Source of the DNA: Marinobacter changyiensis | GTDB lineage: Bacteria; Pseudomonadota; Gammaproteobacteria; Pseudomonadales; Oleiphilaceae | Assembly: GCF_009193265.1 (NCBI RefSeq) | Contig: NZ_VZZZ01000006.1 | Location: 310,001-374,000 of the forward strand | Length of the DNA stretch: 64,000 nucleotides | Direction of reading: 5' to 3' | In this document: positions 17,932 to 24,821 of the stretch, piece after piece | Position numbering within the stretch: position 1 is the first letter of the stretch | Layout of the letters: every line of letters begins with the position of its first letter | Made by a program: the position numbers and the translations under genes | The notes under the pieces: model-generated | What the model was told of the DNA's origin: nothing | Database searches by the model: none | What the model saw: the letters and a program-made list of their open reading frames with translations, nothing else

Positions 17932-18110
17932 TCCAGGCCGGTCTCCGGACTTATGAGGGGGATGTAAATCCCGGGGCGGTCACCTTCCCATGCCTGCTGG
18001 CACAGTGGCGCTTCCAACCGTCCTACACTCAATTACCGTTGCGGGGGCAGTGTCGGATTATCACCGACTTCCCGTTTCACTCGCGCACGCATTGGGCGAA
18101 AGCACCTGAA
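17932..18110 (-). promoter_or_regulatory. Cobalamin (AdoCbl) riboswitch upstream of btuB
   Basis: On the minus strand the conserved cobalamin-riboswitch elements appear in order: GGTGCTTTCGC, AACGGGAAGTCGGTG, AATCCGACACTGCCCCCGC, AACGGTAA, GCCACTG, GGCATGGGAAGGTGACC, and the terminal B12 box ATAAGTCCGGAGACCGGC. The aptamer ends about 150 bases before the btuB start. That stretch is C/G rich and may carry the expression platform; I did not resolve the alternative pairing. Confidence 0.95.
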
Positions 18111-18239
18111 AAAGTGACGCAAGGCTATCAACCGCCCTGCCAGTGGTCAATCAATAAACTCAGTGGCCGGGTGTGTTTCAGCGCCATGTCAAATCTCCGG
18201 TACACACATCAACCCGCACTTATACCGAAGTTTATCAGC

Positions 18240-18899
18240 TCATTGAAGCTGCCCGGTCAGCGGTCCGCTGTACCCCAGCTCTTCCAGGCGGGCCTCAATT
18301 TCATGTCGGCGGCCCCGATCCGCCAGCGGCCGGTCAGGCCTGGCCGGTGCCTGATAGGCCTTTTGGTAATAAACCAGCGCCCGCTTCGGCTGGCCCTGAT
18401 CCTTCAGAAACTCGGCAAAGAAGTAGTTGGCATCGATCCCTTCCGGATTCATGTTCAAACCTGCCCGCAGGTGCGCCTCGGCCTTGTCGTCATCACCAAA
18501 GCCCAGCGGCCAGCCCGGCACTTTGGAGTAAAGCGTCCCGAGCGAGGTATGGGCGGATCCGCCCAACGCGGTGTCATCCAGCTTCAGTGAGGCTTCGAAT
18601 GCCTGGCGCGCTTCCTTGGCCAGACCCAGAGCGCCCAGGCCCCCTTTGTGGCCCGCGTAAGTGCTCAGCACAATGCCCTGCCAGACCAGCGGTTCGGCAT
18701 GGCCCGGATACTTTTTCACAACTTGCCTGGCATGACTGACCAGGTTCTCGAATGCCTTGTCCTTCTGGTCGTCCCCGATTTCATACTGGGTAATCGCCCA
18801 TTCTGTCTGCACCGCAGCCAGGTCCGTTTCAATATCGGCCCCATGGGCCAACACTGCCGGCACGCTTACCAGCATCAGCAATAACAACCGATAGATCAT
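18240..18899 (-). CDS. Periplasmic TPR-repeat protein of the hemolysin/iron-oxidase operon
   Basis: 219 residues with an N-terminal signal peptide (LLLLMLVSVPAVLAHGAD), so probably periplasmic. The rest is helical with tetratricopeptide-like repeats: ARQAFEASLKLDDTALGGSA, AEAHLRAGLNMNPEGIDANY and PKRALVYYQKAYQ. Its ATG overlaps the SDR stop (ATGA). It is the last gene of a five-gene coupled operon. TPR proteins bind partners rather than catalyse, so it may scaffold or export the product. No specific function is recognised. Confidence 0.75.
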   Translation of the reverse strand: MIYRLLLLMLVSVPAVLAHGADIETDLAAVQTEWAITQYEIGDDQKDKAFENLVSHARQVVKKYPGHAEPLVWQGIVLSTYAGHKGGLGALGLAKEARQAFEASLKLDDTALGGSAHTSLGTLYSKVPGWPLGFGDDDKAEAHLRAGLNMNPEGIDANYFFAEFLKDQGQPKRALVYYQKAYQAPARPDRPLADRGRRHEIEARLEELGYSGPLTGQLQ

Positions 18900-19681
18900 G
18901 ATTTATCTCCAGCAGTGAGGAATTGACGAATGGTGGGCAGCTGTTTGCGCATCACCGCATCGACCAGCCGGGGCAGCAAACCGTTGACGTGGACAAAAAG
19001 TTTTTCCGGCCAGCCGAGATAAGCCCGGCGCCGGTCTTTGAGCAATACCTGCATGATCTGGCTGGCGACCCGCTCTGGTGGATCCATGGTGTTGCCCAGG
19101 GCTTGATTCAGCGCATCCACCCCCGCACTGTTCATGCCGGTTCGGGTGGCCCGTGGCGCAATGTAGTGAACCCCGATCGGGCTGTCCGCCAGCTCCCGAC
19201 GCAGGGCTTCCGAAAAGCCCCGCACCCCGAATTTGGTGGCGCTGTACACAGAATAGCCGGGGAAGCCAATGCTGCCGAAGGTTGACCCTACAAACGCCAG
19301 GTTACCCCGGCCCAGGGCACGAAACTTTGGCACAAAGTGGCGGGCTACCAGAATATTGCTGCGAAGGTTAACCGCCAGCATCCGGTCAATCGACGTCACA
19401 TCGGTGGCTTCGAGAAGCTGAAAGAGGTTTTGGCCCGCGCAGTGAATCACACCGTCTATGTCAGGGAACTGCTCCGACACCCGCTGCAACTGCTGGTCGA
19501 GATTCGGGGCCGCCAAATCCAGCATTACCGAATGGCTATCGTCGCCTTGTGGCTCCAGTTTGTCAGGTTCCCGGCTGGCAATGACCAGCTTAACGCCTGC
19601 CCCGGCCAACCGGGTCGCCAGAGCCCGGCCGATTCCACCGGAGCCGCCCAGCAACAGAAATGTCCGGTCACGCAGTTGCAT
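18896..19681 (-). CDS. Short-chain dehydrogenase/reductase (SDR)
   Basis: 261 residues. The nucleotide-binding motif is LLGGSGGIGRALA (about 9-21), followed by DGVIHCAGQN, the catalytic Ser in FVGSTFGSIG, and the catalytic pair YSATK. Substrates are typically alcohols, ketones or beta-ketoacyl groups with NAD(P)H. The ATG at 19681 lies inside the end of the iron-oxidase gene (14-base overlap), so I prefer it to the longer reading from 19765, which has no SDR similarity before MQLRDR. A role as the reductive step of this operon is an inference. Confidence 0.85.
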   Translation of the reverse strand: MQLRDRTFLLLGGSGGIGRALATRLAGAGVKLVIASREPDKLEPQGDDSHSVMLDLAAPNLDQQLQRVSEQFPDIDGVIHCAGQNLFQLLEATDVTSIDRMLAVNLRSNILVARHFVPKFRALGRGNLAFVGSTFGSIGFPGYSVYSATKFGVRGFSEALRRELADSPIGVHYIAPRATRTGMNSAGVDALNQALGNTMDPPERVASQIMQVLLKDRRRAYLGWPEKLFVHVNGLLPRLVDAVMRKQLPTIRQFLTAGDKS

Positions 19682-20351
19682 GGCGACGCTCCCCGGCAGC
19701 CTGCTGCAGCGGTATGCCCCGCAACATGTCACCGTACAACCGGTACACCACTCGAGCGGACTCAATAATGGCAGCCTGGTCCTCAGGACAGGTGATCTGG
19801 TCCATCAGGGTGCGGTAGAAGTCAAAATGGCCGATATCCAGGGCACCGTGGGAATACAGGTAACTGAAGGCCTGGTCCGGCAGTTTGAGCTGCTTCTGGA
19901 CCTGTTGCCCCATCGGGGTTGCCAGTTCAATGCTGGAGCCTTCAAGGACCTGAACCATGCCAAAAAAACTCATGGGGTTGCCCCGGGCAATCTGGTCATA
20001 GAGATAGCACACCATCAGCTGAACGGGCAGTTCCGGCTCACCGTGTCTGATCGCGTCCACATCCGCACCGGTAGCGCGAAGATCATCCAGGATCCACTCG
20101 TGGTGGCCATATTCTTCCTGGATGTATGCCACCAGCGCTTCCCGCACAAATTCGAGCCGTTCCGGCAAGCGCGCACCGCAAGCCATCATCAGCGGCACTG
20201 TGTGTTTCACATGATGGTAAGCCTGCACCAGAAAGTGCTGATAACCGCCAAGATCAAACTGTCCTCCGGCCACCGCCGCCAAAACCGGAGCCGTCATTAC
20301 GTGGCCGCGAGCGTCTCGGGTTTCGCTTTGCAGTGCTTCAAAAAACTTCAT
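19668..20351 (-). CDS. Heme-oxygenase-like iron-dependent oxidase (TenA/PqqC-like fold)
   Basis: 227 residues, all helical. A full non-heme iron site can be read: ExxH at Glu80-His83 (EEYGHHEW), Glu137 (VLEGSS) and HxxxDxxH at His168/Asp172/His175, plus an early helix with HHVKH (46-50). This pattern fits the heme-oxygenase-like diiron oxidases (HDO family, which includes UndA, BesC, SznF and CADD) and the so-called iron-containing redox enzymes. Known members oxidise fatty or amino acids, cleave C-C bonds or N-oxygenate. The ATG at 20351 has GAGGT upstream and overlaps the acyl-adenylating gene by 14 bases. The substrate here is unknown; a fatty acyl derivative is suggested by the neighbour. 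Confidence 0.8.
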   Translation of the reverse strand: MKFFEALQSETRDARGHVMTAPVLAAVAGGQFDLGGYQHFLVQAYHHVKHTVPLMMACGARLPERLEFVREALVAYIQEEYGHHEWILDDLRATGADVDAIRHGEPELPVQLMVCYLYDQIARGNPMSFFGMVQVLEGSSIELATPMGQQVQKQLKLPDQAFSYLYSHGALDIGHFDFYRTLMDQITCPEDQAAIIESARVVYRLYGDMLRGIPLQQAAGERRHATA

Positions 20352-21855
20352 TGTGAATACCTCTTTGTGTTGTTTGTAATGGGCTGGTCGTTGGGCGCTT
20401 GCAACTGGGCAAGATGACGTCAAAATTCTCGATAATGGCCGAGCGCTTGAGACGACCGTTCGCGGTCAGGTAGCCGTTGTCATGACTGAAGGGGGTGGTG
20501 CCTATGTAAATATCCTGAAGTCTGGCGTAATCCGGCAGGGTGGCATTGAGGTCTTGGACGCCAGCCACCAGCGCGTCAATATCCGTTCCCGGAGGGACCA
20601 CGACAAGGCCATGGGGCCGGGGCTCGCCATCGCCGAACACCAGGCACTGCAACAGGTCCGGAAGGCACTTGAGTTCGCTCTCCAGCCATTCGGGGTTGAT
20701 GTTGCGGCCGAAGCTGGTAATCAGCAGGTTTTTGCTTCGGCCATTGACGTACAGATAGCCGTCCGCATCCAGGTAGCCAAGATCCCCGGTGTCCACTGTC
20801 GTCTCGCGATAGCGGCCCTGGTCCAGATAGCCGCCAAAGACGCTACCGGCGACGACAATCCGGCCCCGGTCCTTGACGGTGACGCCTACGTGGCACAGCG
20901 GCTTGCCCACCGAGCCCGGGCGATGGCAGCCGGGTACATTCAGAGCGACAACAGAACCGCACTCCGATAGCCCATAACCTTCGTAAAGCGGCAGCCCCAA
21001 AACGGTTGCCTCGGCCAGCAACGCCGGGGACACCTTGCCACCACCGACGGCCAGGAATCGCAGACTGGCTGGCAATTCGCGCCCGGCCCGTACACTCGCC
21101 ACCAGCTGATGCGCAATTTCCGGCACCAGGATGGCGGACTCCGGTAAAACCTCCTCAAAAGCCGCCATCAGGCGACCAACCTCCAGCTGGCTGCTGCCGG
21201 TAAAACCCAGATCCGACAGTCTTCGGATCACCACTGTCGCGCCCATCATCAGCGGCAGGTAAACACCGGCAATATTCTCGAGCAAAGTGGCCAGTGGCAG
21301 CACGCACAGGTGCCGCTGCAGGCGCAGGTCAGCCAGCCGTGCACGCAACGCAAAAACCGTCTGGTCCAGATGTTGTGCCGTCAGACAGACACCTTTCGGG
21401 CTACCGGTACTGCCGGAGGTGAAGGTAATCCTGGCGATATCACCCAGGTCCGAAGTGGCATTCGCTGAACCTGGCAGCGCACAAAACCAGACCTTGGGTG
21501 TGAGTGGTTCAACCGGGGCTTCAAAACCGGCCAGTAGCGCGGGATCATCCGAAACCACAGCGTCTAAACCGGCACTCTGGCCTATGTGGGATACCTGCCG
21601 GGATGAGAAGAAAACCGGTATCGGCACACAGGTGATGCCCGCCACGCGACAAGCAATATCCACGGCAACCCACGCCGGGGAGTTGTCGCCGGCCAGGCCC
21701 AGACGATGCACCTTTCGGCCACGCAGTTCGTCGGCCAGGAGGTTTGCCCAGTACCAAAGTTCGGAATAGCTGTAGCTGGTCCGGATGTCCTGCAGCGCGG
21801 GGTGATCCCCGATCTGACTGGCGTGGTGTTCCAGTACCTCAGGCAATGAGTGCAT
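20338..21855 (-). CDS. AMP-dependent acyl synthetase/ligase (fatty-acid activating)
   Basis: 505 residues from the ATG at 21855, which overlaps the preceding gene and has GGAGG upstream. ANL-superfamily motifs are FTSGSTGSPKGV (P-loop), YEGYGLSECGS (A5), TGDLGYLDADGYL (A7) and the catalytic lysine region NGRLKRSAI near the end. It resembles long-chain acyl-CoA synthetases. It would adenylate a carboxylic acid and pass it to CoA or to a carrier or acceptor. The next gene encodes an iron oxidase and the preceding one a thermostable-hemolysin family protein that may accept acyl groups. No carrier domain is present in the chain. Confidence 0.85.
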   Translation of the reverse strand: MHSLPEVLEHHASQIGDHPALQDIRTSYSYSELWYWANLLADELRGRKVHRLGLAGDNSPAWVAVDIACRVAGITCVPIPVFFSSRQVSHIGQSAGLDAVVSDDPALLAGFEAPVEPLTPKVWFCALPGSANATSDLGDIARITFTSGSTGSPKGVCLTAQHLDQTVFALRARLADLRLQRHLCVLPLATLLENIAGVYLPLMMGATVVIRRLSDLGFTGSSQLEVGRLMAAFEEVLPESAILVPEIAHQLVASVRAGRELPASLRFLAVGGGKVSPALLAEATVLGLPLYEGYGLSECGSVVALNVPGCHRPGSVGKPLCHVGVTVKDRGRIVVAGSVFGGYLDQGRYRETTVDTGDLGYLDADGYLYVNGRSKNLLITSFGRNINPEWLESELKCLPDLLQCLVFGDGEPRPHGLVVVPPGTDIDALVAGVQDLNATLPDYARLQDIYIGTTPFSHDNGYLTANGRLKRSAIIENFDVILPSCKRPTTSPLQTTQRGIHNEVF

Positions 21856-22528
21856 GGGGTATGTCCTCCGATGCCAGGAGCTCAACGCCCCGGAAAAGAC
21901 CCTTGTCCGCCAGGATCTGATACCCCGACGGCAGATGGGAAATCAGTACCTCAGGTTGATGCTCATAGTAATCGCCCCAGCCTTGACCGCCATCGGGCAG
22001 TCGGCTCGGGTCCGCGATACCGAGACTGAGCGTTTTCACTCCCAGGCGCTCGAAGCTGACACGCAGTGAGCGAGTGCCGGTAAATGCCACCCATTGGACA
22101 CCCCGCCCGTGGAGTAAGAGTGTAAGGGCAGGAAACAGAGAGCGGCTTACCCCACGCTGAACACCCGCCAGATGTGCAATTTCGACAATCTGATCACGGC
22201 GACAAGGGCTCAGCGCTGAAATGACCACATCCAATGGCTGATTAAGGTAATCTTCCAGAAATAGCCGGCCAGTCGAGGCACTGCGCAAACCGACTGCCGC
22301 GAGCAGCGTGTTCTGTGGATCGCACAACGCCACCAGTTCGGGCACACGAATAACCGGCGTCGCTGTGAATGCTTGCCAGAAACGCTCACGGATAAATGTT
22401 TCAATGCGGCTGCGGGCAGCACCGGGCGTCCGCACGGCATAGAGGGTCTGATTCCCGGTACGGGTGGTGGCAACCACACCGTTAGGCGGTGCGGTATCCA
22501 GGATAAAGGGCACAGGGGTGTCAAACAT
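21839..22528 (-). CDS. Thermostable-hemolysin family protein (PF12261-like)
   Basis: 229 residues from ATG 22528, preceded by GAGGAG. Characteristic blocks are LFLEDYLNQPLDVVISAL, RDQIVEIAHLAGVQRGVSRS, VQWVAFTGTRSLRVSFERLG and WGDYYEHQPEV. The family is named after a Vibrio thermostable delta-hemolysin. The layout (a sequence of strands with VEIAHLA and an aFTGT-type second half) resembles acyl-homoserine-lactone-synthase and GNAT-like acyltransferases more than a toxin; that is my reading. There is no signal peptide or membrane helix, which argues against a secreted hemolysin. First gene of the operon, directly behind a PmrA-type box. Confidence 0.75.
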   Translation of the reverse strand: MFDTPVPFILDTAPPNGVVATTRTGNQTLYAVRTPGAARSRIETFIRERFWQAFTATPVIRVPELVALCDPQNTLLAAVGLRSASTGRLFLEDYLNQPLDVVISALSPCRRDQIVEIAHLAGVQRGVSRSLFPALTLLLHGRGVQWVAFTGTRSLRVSFERLGVKTLSLGIADPSRLPDGGQGWGDYYEHQPEVLISHLPSGYQILADKGLFRGVELLASEDIPHALIA

Positions 22529-22574
22529 CGGGCACGGCTCCTCAGGTTTCATGCCCCGAGACTAGCCTTGCTGT

Positions 22575-22591
22575 CTTAAATGAAACTTAAG
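22575..22591 (-). promoter_or_regulatory. PmrA/QseB-type direct-repeat operator
   Basis: On the minus strand CTTAAG-TTTCA-TTTAAG matches the PmrA/QseB-type box (YTTAAK-N5-YTTAAK, two half sites one helical turn apart). It lies between the divergent operon (start 22528) and the response-regulator gene (start 22685). A TAGTCT ten bases downstream of the box could serve as the -10 of the leftward operon, leaving a leader of about 27 bases. The adjacent regulator belongs to the OmpR/PmrA class, so it is the obvious ligand. Confidence 0.65.
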
Positions 22592-22684
22592 GTGGGCATG
22601 AAAACATCGACACCTTCATGATTGCACTGGCCGCTCTATTTCACTGGCCACTCTGATGACACGCCACAGACCAAGGACTTCGTC

Positions 22685-23374
22685 GTGAGAATACTGCTGG
22701 TTGAAGACGACCCGCTGCTGGGTCGAACCATCGCGACCATGCTGCGCCAGAACCATACTGTCGACTGGCTGGATGACGGCCATCAAGCCGAAAGTGCGCT
22801 GCTCAATGAAAGCTTTGATATTGTGATTCTCGATCTTAGCTTGCCATTCAAGGACGGCCTTACGGTGTTGCACAGTGCCCGCGCCCAGGGCGTCAAAACA
22901 CCGGTGATCATTCTCACCGCCCGCGCCGACCTGAGCGACAAATTGTCTGGCCTGGACGCGGGCGCCGACGATTATCTCACCAAACCTTTTGCCATGGACG
23001 AGCTTAACGCCCGTATACGCGCCATACGCAGACGCTCCGACGGCAACGCCAGCGCCACCCTGCGCGTTGGCAGGTTGGTGGTGGATCCTGCCACCAGCGA
23101 ATTGACGGTGGATGCCCGGCCGGTGGCGCTGTCACCGACGGAGTTCCAGATATTGTATTACCTCATGCGGCACCCGAACCGCGTCGCCACCCGCCGGCGA
23201 CTTGAGGATCAGCTCTATGGTTGGGATGCAGGCGTGGAGAGCAACGCCTTGGAGGTCCATATACACCACCTGCGCAAGCGGCTCGGCAAGCCCCTGATCA
23301 GAACCGTTCGCGGCGTCGGCTACATGCTGGACTCAAAAGTAGCGGCCGAGTGTGATCCCACATCATGTCTATGA
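22685..23374 (+). CDS. OmpR/PmrA-family response regulator
   Basis: 229 residues starting at GTG 22685 (VRILLVEDDP), chosen over the ATG at 22622 because homology begins exactly there and AAGGA lies upstream. The receiver domain has acidic EDD at 7-9, the phosphorylated Asp50, Thr78 and Lys100. The winged-helix DNA-binding domain ends with VEVHIHHLRKRLG-like and RTVRGVGYML blocks. The class is QseB/PmrA. It overlaps the sensor kinase by ten bases and faces the hemolysin/iron-oxidase operon across a matching operator, so it very probably controls that operon and itself. Confidence 0.9.
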   Translation: MRILLVEDDPLLGRTIATMLRQNHTVDWLDDGHQAESALLNESFDIVILDLSLPFKDGLTVLHSARAQGVKTPVIILTARADLSDKLSGLDAGADDYLTKPFAMDELNARIRAIRRRSDGNASATLRVGRLVVDPATSELTVDARPVALSPTEFQILYYLMRHPNRVATRRRLEDQLYGWDAGVESNALEVHIHHLRKRLGKPLIRTVRGVGYMLDSKVAAECDPTSCL

Positions 23375-24750
23375 CCCGGACCCTCACCATTACGGTAACC
23401 GTACTGGTGCTTCTGCTGGCACTGGTCGCTGCGGCCTGGAGCTACATCGAGAGTAACCACGAGCTGGAGGAAATTTTTGATGCGGAGCTGGCCCAGAATA
23501 CCCGCATCGTCCAGGGTCTGGTGCGAGACCTTCAAACAGACCAGTCGCCCGAAAAGCTCCGGGAAATCCTGCAGGACACTTTGTTGCAGACGCCCGTTAC
23601 GGATGAGGAGGACAGCAATGAGGTTCTGCCCAACGGCCGGGGCCATAAATATGAAAAGAAAATAGCTTTCCAGGTCTGGTCTCCGACAGGAGAGCCGTTG
23701 CTGGAATCCTCACGCAGGGAAGCCGGGTCTCCCAGCCTGGCCCCCGGCTTTGGCTGGATAGAAAGCGAGGGCTTCCGCTGGCGCACGTTTCTGATTCAGG
23801 ACCCGCAGTCCGGCTTTTTTATCCGCTCGGCCCAGCGCGACGACATTCGTCAGGAGCTGAGCCGTGAGCTGGCCCTGGGTAACACCTTGCCATTGTTGCT
23901 GGTGCTGCCGGTTCTGGTGCTCGCCATTGGGCTGGCAATACGCTGGTCTTTCCGCCCCCTGGCCCGCCTTGAACAACGGGTCCGGACCATGGCACCGGAA
24001 ACCATCCAACCCCTGGATGAGTCAATGGCACCCCATGAAGTGCGCAGTCTGGTCGGAGCGGTTAACGGGCTGTTGCTAAAACTGGATGACACCCTTGAAC
24101 GGGAGCGCCGTTTCACGGCCGACGCCGCCCATGAACTCAGAACCCCCCTTGCCGCCCTGCGGCTCAACCTCGAACAGGCCCTGCCGGTGCAGCCGGAAAC
24201 CTTCGGTGCTTTGCTGGAGTCGGTTGACCGGATGTCCCATCTGGTCGAGCAAATGCTGCAACTGGCAAGAGTAGAGCCGGAGTTTTCATCAAGCACCACA
24301 CCGACAGACCTGGGAGCTCTTGTGGTAGACACGCTTGCCGACATTGCGCCACTGGCGATAGCGCATACCATTGAGCTGTCCTTCGAAGACGCCCCCTCCG
24401 CCTGCCGGGTAAACTGCAACGAGGCCCTTATTGCTTCGTTGATCCGCGCCCTGGTATCCAACGCTATCCAGCACAGTCCCTGCAATTCTGCCATCGACGT
24501 CTCGTTGCAAAAGTTTCCACAACACTGCGAGCTGATGATCTGTGATTCCGGCCCCGGCATCGACAAGGCGGAACGGGCACGTGCCCTGGATCGCTACGTG
24601 AGGCTTGACCAGCGCAAAGGCAGCGGGGCCGGTCTGGGGCTGGCCATTGCGCAACGCATCACTCAATTGCACCGTGGCTCGCTGGTATTGGATGGGCGGG
24701 CTGACGGACACTCCGGACTCTGCGTTCGGGTAGTATTACCGCTGGCATAA
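23365..24750 (+). CDS. Two-component sensor histidine kinase (QseC/PmrB-like)
   Basis: 461 residues. Two membrane helices (about 7-26 and 173-194) enclose a periplasmic sensor domain of about 145 residues with a strongly acidic stretch (DEEDSNE). A HAMP-like linker follows. The phosphoacceptor is His256 in FTADAAHELRTPLA, the N-box is ALVSNAIQHSP, and the ATP lid has CDSGPGI and GSGAGLGLAIA. The signal is unknown; the acidic sensor patch recalls metal- or peptide-sensing PmrB/PhoQ proteins, which is only suggestive. It forms a pair with the overlapping response regulator. Confidence 0.9.
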   Translation: MSMTRTLTITVTVLVLLLALVAAAWSYIESNHELEEIFDAELAQNTRIVQGLVRDLQTDQSPEKLREILQDTLLQTPVTDEEDSNEVLPNGRGHKYEKKIAFQVWSPTGEPLLESSRREAGSPSLAPGFGWIESEGFRWRTFLIQDPQSGFFIRSAQRDDIRQELSRELALGNTLPLLLVLPVLVLAIGLAIRWSFRPLARLEQRVRTMAPETIQPLDESMAPHEVRSLVGAVNGLLLKLDDTLERERRFTADAAHELRTPLAALRLNLEQALPVQPETFGALLESVDRMSHLVEQMLQLARVEPEFSSSTTPTDLGALVVDTLADIAPLAIAHTIELSFEDAPSACRVNCNEALIASLIRALVSNAIQHSPCNSAIDVSLQKFPQHCELMICDSGPGIDKAERARALDRYVRLDQRKGSGAGLGLAIAQRITQLHRGSLVLDGRADGHSGLCVRVVLPLA

Positions 24751-24821
24751 GGGAATGCACGATTTGCGCTCGCCGACTGCAGCGGTTAATTTAAGCCAGC
24801 TCACCCAAACAGGGACGGATC

